Shown here: positions 25,315-34,415 of the stretch, piece after piece
How the letters are laid out: every line of letters begins with the position of its first letter
Position numbering within the stretch: position 1 is the first letter of the stretch
Assembly: GCA_022984795.1 (NCBI GenBank)
Contig: JALIHJ010000017.1
Span: 241,952 to 305,951, forward strand
Origin: Fabrea salina
Lineage: Eukaryota > Ciliophora > Heterotrichea > Heterotrichida > Fabreidae
Length of the DNA: 64,000 nt
Direction: 5' to 3'
Position numbers and translations under genes: made by a program
The notes under the pieces: generated by a model
The model's input: only the letters and a program-made list of their open reading frames with translations
The model's database searches: none
What the model was told of the DNA's origin: nothing

Positions 25315-26373
25315 TTAATCCAAATTTAACTTAGGACCCTCAGCGTTAAGGAAGAACGGCTCTATGTACGCTGAGTTAATTTCATCCACAGTGTTAGGCT
25401 CCCAGTTAGGACGTGCTTTGCTTTTTTTAACAAGTTTGTTTTCCACCCCTGTAGCGTAAGTGCTTCTTCTATGAATAGTTAACTGAATAACTAAGTTATA
25501 CTCCTGCTTTAAACAGTCTTTGTAGCTTAAGTGTTTGCCTCTGTTGAAGGACTCAAAGGCCAAGTACAAGGATAAAGGGCAAACTTCATGTAAAGTTTTG
25601 AGAGTTTTCTGGGCCCACTCAGAACGCATGCTTCCTAACTTCTCAAAAATAAAATCTACCGAGGTTTCGGGTTTGAAGACTTGCTTGATTTCGTTGAGTA
25701 TAGGAAGTATTTGGGACTCACCAGGGTCTGGGAATTTATGGTAGGCTTCTAGAATTGGCCTGGGGTCTGAAGACTGCTCTAGTTCCCTGATCAAAGCTTC
25801 ATAGTCCTCCACATAGTACTGCGCCAACCCGAAAGTGAAGCAGTCAACTCCTTTGAGACGAGCACCTGCCATGCTTAAGTAAAGACCTAATTCAGGGGGG
25901 TCTAGTCTCGACAAGAAGTAAGAAGCCCCTACGTCAGGCACATAGCCAATGTGGGTTTCAGGCATTGCCCAAAGGGTTTTGGGAGTAGCTACTCTTAAGT
26001 TGCAGCCCATAGTTAGGCCTACTCCACCTCCCATCACAATGCCATTCTGCACAGCAACTCTGTCTTGAGTTAAAAGAGACAACTTGTAAAACAAACTGAA
26101 CTCAAGCATGAAGAACTCAGCAGCTAAGTGAGGGTTGTCCATTACGTACAAAACATCTCCTCCTGCGCAAAACGCCCTTCCTTCTCCAGTGAAAATTAAA
26201 GGCAAAGTATGGGACTTGGAGTGGTCAGCAATAGTATGCAAAGAAGCATGCATGTCGCGTGTAAAGGAATTCAACGACTCTGGTCTGTTAAAAGTGATTT
26301 TCCAAGCATTAGGTTTAGGCTCGAAACGCACCTGAGGCGAAAGTTGACTTTGGATATTTTCCATTCTCTTCAT
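25315..26373 (-). CDS. HIBCH: 3-hydroxyisobutyryl-CoA hydrolase-like
   Basis: Crotonase-superfamily enzyme of 352 residues that hydrolyses 3-hydroxyisobutyryl-CoA in valine breakdown, usually in mitochondria. Visible are ITFNRPESLNSF, the oxyanion-hole segment EGRAFCAGGDV and the HIBCH-diagnostic GIVMGGGVGLTMG with MPETHIGYVPDVGASYFLS. That combination separates it from enoyl-CoA hydratase. No clear mitochondrial presequence is present. Two in-frame ATGs (residues 1 and 4) are possible starts. It is divergent from 26396, with 22 bp between. Confidence 0.9.
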   Translation of the reverse strand: MKRMENIQSQLSPQVRFEPKPNAWKITFNRPESLNSFTRDMHASLHTIADHSKSHTLPLIFTGEGRAFCAGGDVLYVMDNPHLAAEFFMLEFSLFYKLSLLTQDRVAVQNGIVMGGGVGLTMGCNLRVATPKTLWAMPETHIGYVPDVGASYFLSRLDPPELGLYLSMAGARLKGVDCFTFGLAQYYVEDYEALIRELEQSSDPRPILEAYHKFPDPGESQILPILNEIKQVFKPETSVDFIFEKLGSMRSEWAQKTLKTLHEVCPLSLYLAFESFNRGKHLSYKDCLKQEYNLVIQLTIHRRSTYATGVENKLVKKSKARPNWEPNTVDEINSAYIEPFFLNAEGPKLNLD

Positions 26374-26395
26374 ACTGTGAGTTATAAACCATTAA

Positions 26396-27034
26396 ATGCT
26401 TAGCGAAATTGAAGCTTTGGGGTTTGAAGTCACTAACGTAGGGAAGCGGATCAAGTCCTCCAAACAAAGGTACTCCTGGAGACTGAACATAAGTGAGTCC
26501 CAAACAACTGTAGACCTGTTTAACTCCAAACTCTCCAAAAGACTTAAACTCTTTGTGGACAGTCAACTCATGTTTCAAGAAAAGAAAAAAAAGTCAGAGC
26601 AAACCAGGTTCTACTTCAAGTGGAAAGACCATAACTTCATACTGCTCCAACAAGGCAAAACTTTTGAACTTAGAGTAGACAACGTGAGTTTTTCCCACCT
26701 TCAACTCAACTACAAAACAAAAACCGAATTTGAGTACAGCACTCCTCAAGAATCCCAACCTCCCAACCCTTTTGATGTCTATTATAAACAAGCAAACACC
26801 CCCCAGTTAAGTCCTACACCTTCTGCTCTTGCACGAAGCAACTACTCAGCTTCAAACCTCTTCGTGAAACCCAAAGTCAAAAGAACCAAAATTGATATTC
26901 CTGAAGACTTGTTTGCAACTCCCCAAAATAAAAACTTAATTAAGCACAAGAGTGCAAAGCAGTTCACTACTCTGAACTCACCTGAAAACAAAAGCAGTTA
27001 CAAGTTTCTTTCTGCTTACAGGCCTGGTCCTTAA
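26396..27034 (+). CDS. Unknown 212-aa protein with a beta-rich N-terminal domain
   Basis: Not firmly recognised. Residues 20-105 alternate short strands with conserved-looking aromatic positions (RYSWRLNISE, LFVDSQLMFQ, FYFKWKDHNFILLQQGKTFEL, RVDNVSF). This reads like the beta-sandwich of FAIM-type proteins (W-x-F...VDG...F-x-W-x-x-H-x-F), but the resemblance is by eye and weak. Residues 110-212 are Pro/Ser/Asn/Lys-rich and disordered. It converges with the coiled-coil gene at 27041, with 6 bp between stop codons. Confidence 0.6.
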   Translation: MLSEIEALGFEVTNVGKRIKSSKQRYSWRLNISESQTTVDLFNSKLSKRLKLFVDSQLMFQEKKKKSEQTRFYFKWKDHNFILLQQGKTFELRVDNVSFSHLQLNYKTKTEFEYSTPQESQPPNPFDVYYKQANTPQLSPTPSALARSNYSASNLFVKPKVKRTKIDIPEDLFATPQNKNLIKHKSAKQFTTLNSPENKSSYKFLSAYRPGP

Positions 27035-27040
27035 GTTTGG

Positions 27041-27523
27041 TTAATTAGTTAATTTCCTTAATTTATCCTCGGTTTTGATCCTTTGCAAGGTTTCTTTCCT
27101 GAGTTTGTCTTCAAGGATTTTGATGTAGTTCCCGGAACCTTCACTCATGTTGGAGCACCTGAACTTGGCTTCTCTTAGTTCCTTTTCAAGGCTTTTGAGA
27201 ACAGGGTTCGCTTTAGACCTAAACTTTCTTTTAGGAGGACTTGAGAAGTTTTTAGTTTTAGAGTTGTTGTCTTTTTTGGGGCTCTGGTCTTGGGCGTAGT
27301 GGGCGTTCCTTATGTGCTTGGTTCCTCCAAAGCAGTAACCCAAGTTGTACTGGAATGTTCTATAGTTGCCGTTGCAGCCTACTTCGTAGGGTTTAAAGGA
27401 CTTAGAGGTCTCATTGACTTTGGGAAACTCCGAAAACGTGTTGTAGAACTGAGTTTTGCGGGTTTTTTCTTGAAAAACCCTTTGTTTCCAAGCCAAGTGT
27501 TCCGAATTGAACGTTAAAGACAT
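27041..27523 (-). CDS. Small basic protein with C-terminal coiled coil
   Basis: A 160-residue protein, not recognised. Residues 1-75 contain aromatic short motifs (EHLAWKQRVFQEKTRKTQF, YRTFQYNLGYCFGG). Residues 75-110 are a Lys/Ser-rich linker, and the last 50 residues form a heptad coiled coil (LEKELREAKFRCSNM, YIKILEDKLRKETLQRIK). It may be a microtubule- or basal-body-associated protein; that is speculation from shape. The ATG is preceded by TCCAATAA. Confidence 0.6.
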   Translation of the reverse strand: MSLTFNSEHLAWKQRVFQEKTRKTQFYNTFSEFPKVNETSKSFKPYEVGCNGNYRTFQYNLGYCFGGTKHIRNAHYAQDQSPKKDNNSKTKNFSSPPKRKFRSKANPVLKSLEKELREAKFRCSNMSEGSGNYIKILEDKLRKETLQRIKTEDKLRKLTN

Positions 27524-27581
27524 TTATTGGATTATAATAGCAGAAGAACTATGGAATGTATTGCTTTAAGGCCAATAATAA

Positions 27582-30203
27582 ATGTCAGAAAAGTACTTGT
27601 TGACTTACGAAGAAGCTAAGGAAAGGAAACACAACGTAGACAGCCCCCAATACGAACTTAAGTTGTGCCTGACCAAAGGAGACCACTTCGCAGGGTACGT
27701 CAAAGTGAACTTTGTCCTCAGGCATCCAGGAAGCAATGTTTGGCTTGACTTCTGTGGCAAAAGCGTAAATGCTATCAAAGTTAACGAAGCAAACAAAGAA
27801 GTAGACTGGAAGGACAACAGAATCACTCTGCACGACCTAGTTGAAGGCCACAACACTGTCGAAATTTGGTACGAAAACAAGTACTCCAACGACGGCTACG
27901 GACTCCACAAGTACGTAGACCCTGCAGACAACGAAATCTACTGCTACACCCAGTTCGAACCCTTTGCAGCTAACCGCCTGTTGCCTTGCTTTGACCAACC
28001 TGACTTAAAAGCAACACTTAACCTGTGGGTGACAGCTCCCGCTGACTGGATTGTTGTTGCAAACGAAAATGCAACTGAAAAAACCACCCCAGACCTTTTC
28101 TCAGACCCTCCACCTCGTCCTTCTGACCAGCCCACTCCGACTGAGCCTGAGACACTTCACATCTTCCCCACCACTCCTAAAATCAGCACTTACCTCTACG
28201 CTTTAGTAGCAGGCGGCTACGAAGAGTTCCGCAAAGACGAAAACGACGTGCAGATTCCACTGGGACTCTTCTGCAGGAAGTCCATGAAACAGTACTTAGT
28301 GCCCGAAAGGTACTTCCACTGGACTGTCGAGGGGCTGAAGTTTTACAACGACTTCTTTGGAATCAAGTACCCTTTCAACAAGTACGACCAAATATTTGTG
28401 CCTGAGTTCAACATGGGCGCTATGGAAAACGTGGGTTGCGTTACTTACCGAGACCAGTACATATTTAAAGACCCTCCTTCCTACGTGCAACTCATCAGGG
28501 TGTGTGATACTTTCTTGCACGAAATGGCACACATGTGGTTCGGGAACTTAGTGACTATGAAGTGGTGGGACGACTTGTGGCTCAACGAAAGCTTTGCTAC
28601 TTTTATGTCTCACTTGTGTGTGGACTTGCAACTAGGAAGTGAGTACCCTAGTTCCTGGAGGGAGTTTTTGGGGATGAAGGGTTGGGGGTATGCAACTGAC
28701 CAACTCAGCACTACTCACCCCATTTCTACTCCTGTAAGGGACACTAACGAAACTGAGTCGAACTTCGACGGGATTTCTTATGCTAAAGGCTCATCCGTGC
28801 TGAAACAGCTTTACTTCTTAGTTCAGCACAACACCTTTAAAATGGCCATTCAAAAGTACATGAACGACTTCCAGTTTAAGAATGCTGAGTTCAGTGACTT
28901 AATTAAGTACATAGCTGAAGAAACAACCTCTGCTGGACTGGGCATAGACATCCACGAGTGGGCAGAAAGCTGGGTCAAAACAGCAGGCTTGAATGAAATG
29001 TTGCCTATTATAGAAAAAGACGCAAGTGGCAAAGTAACAAGGTTTGCCGTTAAACAAACACCTGCTCTTGCAGAACACCCAACTTTAAGGAACCACAAAA
29101 TCATTGTGCAGGCTTGGGACGCTAACGCCAACTCACTCATAAACGTTCCAATTCAAATACAACCTCAAGAAGTGACTGAGTTCACAGAACTCCAAGGCTT
29201 GGAAGTTGCTTGTGTGCTTTTGAACGTAGGAGACTGGGGCTACTGCAAAATCCGCATTGACGAAGAGTCACTTGAGTTCTTCAAAAACAACCTGTGCAAG
29301 ATCCAAGACTCACTTAGCAGACAACTTGTTTGGAGAGCTTTGTGGGACATGACTCGGGACATCAGGATTTCTGCTGTGGAGTTTTTAGACGCTGTGAAGC
29401 AACAAGTCCCCCAAGAAACCCTACCCGAAATCTGCAACTACGTTTTGGAAATATCCACTTCGGCTTTGTCCAACTACATTCCAGACGAGGCCCAAGAAGC
29501 AGAAGCCAAGGTGATGCTTAAACTCGTTCTAGACAAAGTAAGGGAGCACTCTGACAAGCCAGAAGCACTTATCTTCCAAAAAAGAGTTCCTTTCTTCATA
29601 AAACACCCTGAAGATATCAGCATGGGGATCTCTTGGGTGACTTCTAACGACACTGGCATTCCTAACTACACACTTGGACAACTTGACAGGTGGGCTATTA
29701 TCAAGAAGTACTCTGCACTGACTTCAGAGGCCAAAGAAATTGTTGAGCAAGAAAGACAAAAAGACAACAGTGACTCAGGCCACTTGTCTAAGTTGTTCTG
29801 TGAAGCTGCTTACCCTGAAGCAGGTGTGAAAGAAGAAGTTTGGAACAGAGTAGTTAACAGTGGCCACGAAATGAGTAGGTACGAAAGAGAAAACGCAATG
29901 GCTGGGTTCAACATAAGAAGACAAAAGTCCTTGCTGGGGTCCTACACAGACAAGTACTTCGAAACTGCTCTAGAAATACTTAACTCAAGAGACAAAGAGT
30001 TCAGCAAAGACTTTTGCGAGTGCATGCTTCCTAGGTACGCAGACGAAGGAGAAGTAATTGAGAAGATTAACGCTTTGCTTCCTAAACTCCCACAAGACAG
30101 GTTTGAAGTTATCAGGCACTACAAAGAAGAAACTGACTTCTTGAAAAAGTACAAAGCAGGCAAGGAACTCTCAGCCAAGGTACTTAGTGAAAGAGGCCAA
30201 TAA
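27582..30203 (+). CDS. M1 family zinc aminopeptidase
   Basis: Removes N-terminal residues from peptides, probably in the cytosol since no signal peptide or transmembrane anchor is seen (puromycin-sensitive aminopeptidase-like). The 873-residue protein has the substrate-binding exopeptidase motif GAMEN near residue 280. The zinc site HEMAH (first His near 312) is followed 18 residues later by NESFA. The catalytic Tyr region GISYAKGSSVL follows, then the helical ERAP1-C-like domain. All key residues are present. Start context is CCAATAATAAATG, and 17 bp separate its stop from the next ATG. Confidence 0.94.
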   Translation: MSEKYLLTYEEAKERKHNVDSPQYELKLCLTKGDHFAGYVKVNFVLRHPGSNVWLDFCGKSVNAIKVNEANKEVDWKDNRITLHDLVEGHNTVEIWYENKYSNDGYGLHKYVDPADNEIYCYTQFEPFAANRLLPCFDQPDLKATLNLWVTAPADWIVVANENATEKTTPDLFSDPPPRPSDQPTPTEPETLHIFPTTPKISTYLYALVAGGYEEFRKDENDVQIPLGLFCRKSMKQYLVPERYFHWTVEGLKFYNDFFGIKYPFNKYDQIFVPEFNMGAMENVGCVTYRDQYIFKDPPSYVQLIRVCDTFLHEMAHMWFGNLVTMKWWDDLWLNESFATFMSHLCVDLQLGSEYPSSWREFLGMKGWGYATDQLSTTHPISTPVRDTNETESNFDGISYAKGSSVLKQLYFLVQHNTFKMAIQKYMNDFQFKNAEFSDLIKYIAEETTSAGLGIDIHEWAESWVKTAGLNEMLPIIEKDASGKVTRFAVKQTPALAEHPTLRNHKIIVQAWDANANSLINVPIQIQPQEVTEFTELQGLEVACVLLNVGDWGYCKIRIDEESLEFFKNNLCKIQDSLSRQLVWRALWDMTRDIRISAVEFLDAVKQQVPQETLPEICNYVLEISTSALSNYIPDEAQEAEAKVMLKLVLDKVREHSDKPEALIFQKRVPFFIKHPEDISMGISWVTSNDTGIPNYTLGQLDRWAIIKKYSALTSEAKEIVEQERQKDNSDSGHLSKLFCEAAYPEAGVKEEVWNRVVNSGHEMSRYERENAMAGFNIRRQKSLLGSYTDKYFETALEILNSRDKEFSKDFCECMLPRYADEGEVIEKINALLPKLPQDRFEVIRHYKEETDFLKKYKAGKELSAKVLSERGQ

Positions 30204-30220
30204 GTAATAGTTTGAAATAA

Positions 30221-30919
30221 ATGTATAAGAAAAAGAATATTAACTCACTAAACCTTTTGGACACAGACAACTTAGTACTTCGCGAGAACTTTAAGGCAAC
30301 TGGGTCTTGTATAGGAATGTTTCAAGCAAAAGAAGAAACTAGAACTGCCCATGTTCTGCACTCCAATCCCCTTATAATAGGCACTTTCACATCCCAGGAC
30401 TCAGGGCACTTCTACCCAGACTCGCCTCCTTACCAAGGAAAGTATGCAGAGTGCACAGCTTTGGGAAGACACGAGTCAGGGTACACAGCAATGCAGTGCC
30501 AAAGTTTAGGCGGGGAAACTATACACCTAGAAGTAGCCACTCCCTCACTTGCTCCAGGGGAAAACCCTTACAAAGTAGGGTACTCAGAAGGCACAAAGTG
30601 CGTTTCAAAAGAGCACCAAGGAAGTTCTATGGCAGGAGGCATACTAAGTTACCAAGCTACTTCTGAGTTCTTTTCTGTGTTAACTGAAGACTCAGAAGTA
30701 GGTGTGGAGGAACTTGCCCCTTTTTACGACAAGTTCGTCTGGCCAGTTGCTAACTTGTACTTTAAAAAGCTGAGGCAAAAGTACTTCACTTACTTCAGAG
30801 AGTGCGAAGCTCTTAAAAACCAAAGGTTCAGTGGCAGTGAAGGCAACCGAGCAAGGACTATGGACTTTTCAACTCGTTGGGCGAAGTTCTCAATATTCCT
30901 GTCGAACTTGTTTAAGTAA
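30221..30919 (+). CDS. Unknown 232-aa soluble protein
   Basis: Not recognised. The middle (residues 45-150) is Gly/Ser/Thr/His-rich with several conserved-looking turns (TSQDSGHFYPDSPPYQGKY, GYTAMQCQSLGGE, HQGSSMAGGILSYQ). This suggests a beta-structured fold or an enzyme core. The C-terminal third is helical (FVWPVANLYFKKLRQKYFTYF). There is no signal peptide or membrane segment. The ATG at 30221 sits in GAAATAAATG right behind the aminopeptidase gene. Confidence 0.65.
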   Translation: MYKKKNINSLNLLDTDNLVLRENFKATGSCIGMFQAKEETRTAHVLHSNPLIIGTFTSQDSGHFYPDSPPYQGKYAECTALGRHESGYTAMQCQSLGGETIHLEVATPSLAPGENPYKVGYSEGTKCVSKEHQGSSMAGGILSYQATSEFFSVLTEDSEVGVEELAPFYDKFVWPVANLYFKKLRQKYFTYFRECEALKNQRFSGSEGNRARTMDFSTRWAKFSIFLSNLFK

Positions 30920-30943
30920 CAGCTATAACTCTAATGTGTTATA

Positions 30944-31531
30944 TTAGGATAAAGTTGGGAAAGCATTTGCGTCTTCAACCTTAGGTGGTTGTTGCTTTCT
31001 GGGCTTCTTACCGCGGGGTTTTTCTTCGCGCCTTTCTTCGCCACGTCTGGGTTTGCGAGGAGGGCCTCTGGGAATTCTGAACCCGGTGAGTGTTTCCTTA
31101 GTTTTGGACTCTTCTTCTTCCTCCTCGACTCCTAGGAACTCACTCATAGTTAAGAACTGCTCCTTTGGCTCTTCGGGAGCTTCTTCTTCACTCATGGGTT
31201 CTTCTGCAGCTTCCTTGTCGGCACCCATTTGGCCCCAGTTGTGGGCCCCAGCTCCTTCTTTTTTGGTTTCGCGGCCTCTTCCTGTGCGGGATTTCCTGTC
31301 TGACGAGGGTGGAGCTTTTCTTTTGTTGTCTTTTTTGGAGTATTCCTTAGGAACTTCCTTAGATTCCTCGGGGTTCCCTTTAACATCACCAGGTTTGTTT
31401 CTGATTTTAGCGGGACGGGAGGACTTTTCTTCATTTTGTGGTTTTTGGGCAAGTTTTTTGATGGGCTGGGGGAGGTCTTCTTCCTCGTCTAGAAGAGCAA
31501 AGATATTACCAGATTTTAGCGTCTGCGCCAT
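30944..31531 (-). CDS. SERBP1/Stm1-like ribosome- and RNA-binding protein
   Basis: A 195-residue member of the HABP4/SERBP1/Stm1 family, which binds ribosomes and mRNA and can hold 80S ribosomes inactive. The N-terminus MAQTLKSGNIFALLDEEED matches the Stm1-type opening. The family core GRGRETKKEGAGAHNWG is present, followed by an acidic linker (MSEEEAPEEP, SEFLGVEEEEEE) and an Arg/Gly/Lys-rich tail. The frame is open 10 codons further up, but the ATG at 31531 is preferred because it opens the family motif and follows TAATTTTA. Confidence 0.85.
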   Translation of the reverse strand: MAQTLKSGNIFALLDEEEDLPQPIKKLAQKPQNEEKSSRPAKIRNKPGDVKGNPEESKEVPKEYSKKDNKRKAPPSSDRKSRTGRGRETKKEGAGAHNWGQMGADKEAAEEPMSEEEAPEEPKEQFLTMSEFLGVEEEEEESKTKETLTGFRIPRGPPRKPRRGEERREEKPRGKKPRKQQPPKVEDANAFPTLS

Positions 31532-31651
31532 TAAAATTATACAAGTTAAAATGAATACCACTTAGCTTTACTTAAGTTATGTTTTTGTTTGCCAGTTTTT
31601 AGTCAAGTGGATTAAACTCTTTTATTTGTTTAGGACTTTAAGAGTATAATA

Positions 31652-31702
31652 ATGGAACAGCCACTAGATGTTATTATTACAGCACTTCCACTCAAACAGT
31701 AA
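31652..31702 (+). other. Possible 16-codon upstream ORF before TFIIB
   Basis: ATGGAACAG...CAGTAA gives 16 codons ending 6 bp before the TFIIB start. Its ATG is in AGTATAATAATGG, which matches the start context of real genes here. If the TFIIB transcript includes it, it could lower translation of TFIIB. The transcript start is unknown, so this is weak. Confidence 0.25.
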
Positions 31703-31708
31703 TTAAAA

Positions 31709-32602
31709 ATGTCAATGAAAGAGTGCTACGACTGCTACGCTGTAGACTCCTTTGTGGTGGACTACCGCGAAGGAACAGTCGTCTGTCAGAGTTGCGGCTG
31801 TGTCCAGGAATCGCACTTGATTTCTGAAAATTCTGAGTTACGCACTTTTTCAAAGGAAACTTCTTCTTTAGGCGAAGACTCCAGCAATCGAATAGGCGGT
31901 CGGGCAAACAGTTTGCTTTCAGACCAGGGCCTTTCCACCCACGTTTCAGGAACCAGTAACGACATAGCTTTTTGGACTAAAAAAATAGGCACTTCAGGCT
32001 CTGATAAAACACTTTTAAAAGGTTTCCGCAACATACAGGATTACTGCCACACCCTCAACCTTAACGAAAAGGTTGAAGAAGAAGCCAAAAAGATTTTCAG
32101 AGAAATCAGTGAAAAACGTGGTCTAAAAGGCAGACAGCACTTAGCAGTCATTGCTGCGTGCATCTTCATTGCAGCAAGGAACACTAATCAGTCCCGCAGT
32201 ATCAAAGAGTTGATTTGCGTAACTAGTTTGATGAGAGGAGACCTACACAGAAGCATCAGTTTAATTCAAAAGCACACGCCCAGTCGGGGCAACTTAACTC
32301 CTGCTGCTGAGTACGCTCAGCAACTTTCAGTGCAAATGAACCTGTCCCACAAACTGCAAAAAGTAGCTAGGTGTTTAGCCCAGAGGTCCAATGAAAAAGG
32401 ATACGTAACTGGAAAGAACCCCATGAGCGTTGCAGGGGCTGCAGTTTACATGACTTGTGTTCTTGCTGGAATGCCTAAAACTTTCAGTGAGGTAAGTCGT
32501 GCTTCTGCTAAAAAGGACGTCACTATTAAGAACTGCTACAAAATAATGTGTAAATATCAAAAAGAACTTCTAGTAGGGTTAGAGAACTTCTGTTATAAAT
32601 AA
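31709..32602 (+). CDS. Transcription factor IIB
   Basis: General RNA polymerase II initiation factor that bridges TBP-DNA and the polymerase. The 297-residue protein has an N-terminal zinc ribbon (CYDCYAVDSFVVDYREGTVVC with CQSCG) and a B-reader/linker (RTFSKETSS). Two cyclin folds follow: GRQHLAVIAACIFIAARN in the first, and GKNPMSVAGAAVYMTCVL in the second. Length is near the 300-345 typical of the family. The sequence fits TFIIB better than BRF or Rrn7 because it lacks their C-terminal extensions. TAF1, another Pol II initiation factor, is 4 kb downstream. Confidence 0.93.
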   Translation: MSMKECYDCYAVDSFVVDYREGTVVCQSCGCVQESHLISENSELRTFSKETSSLGEDSSNRIGGRANSLLSDQGLSTHVSGTSNDIAFWTKKIGTSGSDKTLLKGFRNIQDYCHTLNLNEKVEEEAKKIFREISEKRGLKGRQHLAVIAACIFIAARNTNQSRSIKELICVTSLMRGDLHRSISLIQKHTPSRGNLTPAAEYAQQLSVQMNLSHKLQKVARCLAQRSNEKGYVTGKNPMSVAGAAVYMTCVLAGMPKTFSEVSRASAKKDVTIKNCYKIMCKYQKELLVGLENFCYK

Positions 32603-32640
32603 CTGTAAAGCTATTCCTAGAGACATTTACTTCAATTTAA

Positions 32641-33429
32641 ATGGAAGAACCCTCAAAGAAAGCACTTGAATACGAACTCCTTCTTAAGAAAAAGTCAGAC
32701 CATTGCGAAGCCCTAGAAACTCAAGTTCAGCAACTCAAAAAGAAAATCCGCTCCAAAGAAGAAAGCAACTCCCAAGTCAAAAACAAACTCTCCAAACTAG
32801 AAAAGAACTACAACTCTCTTTTTTCGTCCTACAAAGAACTTCTCTCTGAAAACGAGTCACTCAAAAACAATTTAAACCAACTCAAGTCAACAAAGAAACA
32901 AGAAAAAACCCAACTCCAAACTACAATTGCAAACCTGCAAAACTCCCTTTCCCAAACAACTAAGCAACTCCAAACAACCACCAAAGACCTAGAAAGGACC
33001 CAAAACATACTTGCCAACCGGGAAGAAACCATCCTCAGCAGAGACAAGGAAATCTCTCTTTTGAAAGAAGACTTCGCTAACCAAAGCCAAAGGTTCAGAG
33101 AAACCGAAACTAAACTCCAAGAAAACCTCAACACTCTCCAGCAAAAGCTGAAGGAAAAACAAACTGAACTACTTAAGTTCCAAAACAACACCCTTGCTTC
33201 TGAAGAAGCCATCAAGTTGTTCCACAAAATCCTCCACTACAAGCATAACGAAATCAACCGTGAAAAAGTGTAAGTTTCAATCAGAATAAGGAAGGAACTT
33301 GAGTTCAAAGAACTTAACCTCAGCCAAGAACTCAAAGCTACCCAGCAAGAACTCAAAGCTGTTAAGTTCGCTCATGAAGAGTCTTCTCTCATTGAAAGAC
33401 GCCTTCATGCTTTGTCTAACTTTTTCTAA
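32641..33429 (+). CDS. Long coiled-coil protein (one intron)
   Basis: Spliced length is 257 residues, almost entirely coiled coil with clear heptads of Leu/Gln/Lys/Glu (for example LETQVQQLKKKI, LQTTIANLQNSL). Unspliced, the frame ends at 33273. Removing the 15-nt intron 33270-33284 keeps the heptads running to TAA at 33427-33429 (FKELNLSQELKATQQELKA). It is a structural or tethering protein of unknown place. Its stop is one base from the stop of the convergent TPR gene. Confidence 0.85.
33270..33284 (+). other. 15-nt intron in the coiled-coil gene (phase 2)
   Basis: GTAAGTTTCAATCAG. It is supported by continuation of the coiled-coil frame. A is at position 10. If retained, the reading frame meets TAA at bases 2-4 of the intron. 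Confidence 0.88.
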
Positions 33430-33430
33430 G

Positions 33431-34117
33431 TTACTTTTTATACCGCTTATATAAGAATATCCCTATTCCGACCACAGCTAAAGTTGTAGCTAACATATGT
33501 ACACTCCACTTACTCATGAACTCTCCCAAGTCAGTTCCTCCAGCCATGTTTTGGAGTTGTTGTTTGGTGGCTTCTACCTGCTGTTTCCTTAAACTTGTTA
33601 TTTCCTGGAACATAGTAGCTGTTCTCTGGTCTTTGGGGCTTAGTTTCTGTGCACGGATAATAGTAAGTAGGGCTTTTTGGGTCTCGGACTTCGCCAGCAA
33701 AGAAATGCTTAGGTAGACTCTGAGCTTAACACTTTTGGGAAACATTAAAAGGCCGATTTCGCAAAAAGACCTTGCTGAGTCAAAGCACTCCATTGCTATG
33801 TAGGTTTCTGCTAGTTTGGTGACTAAGTCCAACTTCAAAATGTCCAGGGCTTCTTTTAAGGAATTTTTTTCGTTGGGAATGCTTTCTAGGGCTTTTAAGT
33901 AATTTTCAAGTGCTTCTTCAAAACGTTTTTGCTGGAAAGAGCAGTCTGCTTTTTCTTTTAAGTTGTGAAGTTCCAACAAAGCTTTGTACTCAGAGTCATC
34001 TGAAAAGCTGCTTAAGTTAGACTCTAAGTCGTAAACTTCTAAGTGCTGATCTGAAACACTGCTTTTTTGTTTTGGGCCTAAGACCCAGTTTATCCAACAC
34101 TGGCAATTTCCATCCAT
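33431..34117 (-). CDS. Tail-anchored TPR protein
   Basis: A 228-residue protein with two to three TPR helix pairs (about 50-160: ALENYLKALESIPNE, LAETYIAMECFDSARSF, ALLTIIRAQKLSPKDQRT). A single hydrophobic helix at the C-terminus (MLATTLAVVGIGIFLYK) is followed by RYKK. This is a tail-anchored arrangement for the mitochondrial, ER or peroxisomal surface, as in FKBP8- or Fis1-like proteins. No peptidyl-prolyl isomerase domain is present. Partner proteins are unknown. Confidence 0.8.
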   Translation of the reverse strand: MDGNCQCWINWVLGPKQKSSVSDQHLEVYDLESNLSSFSDDSEYKALLELHNLKEKADCSFQQKRFEEALENYLKALESIPNEKNSLKEALDILKLDLVTKLAETYIAMECFDSARSFCEIGLLMFPKSVKLRVYLSISLLAKSETQKALLTIIRAQKLSPKDQRTATMFQEITSLRKQQVEATKQQLQNMAGGTDLGEFMSKWSVHMLATTLAVVGIGIFLYKRYKK

Positions 34118-34154
34118 TTTACTTAGTTCACATACTTCCGGCTTTCGTCAGTGA

Positions 34155-34409
34155 TTAAGTGTCTTTTAAATCGTTACAAATTTTTTTAACTACTGTTTCT
34201 TGAAGTTCACTTATCTTTCTCATTAAGAATATAGAGCGATTATACTTGGGCCTACAAAGCCTTTTTTCAACTTCAGACAAAACAGACTGAATCTTTTGAC
34301 TCGAAAAGTCTTCTCCTTGAGAAAGGTCGTTTATTAAGTCTTCTATTTCTACCGGACAAAACACACTTGACCTGAATGGACAAACGCCGTTCTTGTCTTT
34401 TCTCTTCAT
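34155..34409 (-). CDS. Small helical protein, 84 aa
   Basis: Not recognised. The N-terminus is charged (MKRKDKNGVCPFRSSVFCP), followed by two predicted helices (VEIEDLINDLSQGEDF and SEVEKRLCRPKYNRSIFLMRKISELQ). The start is in TTTAAATAAAAATG, six bp after the stop of the E3 ligase gene at 34416 on the same strand. Length and context support a genuine small gene. Confidence 0.6.
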   Translation of the reverse strand: MKRKDKNGVCPFRSSVFCPVEIEDLINDLSQGEDFSSQKIQSVLSEVEKRLCRPKYNRSIFLMRKISELQETVVKKICNDLKDT

Positions 34410-34415
34410 TTTTAT

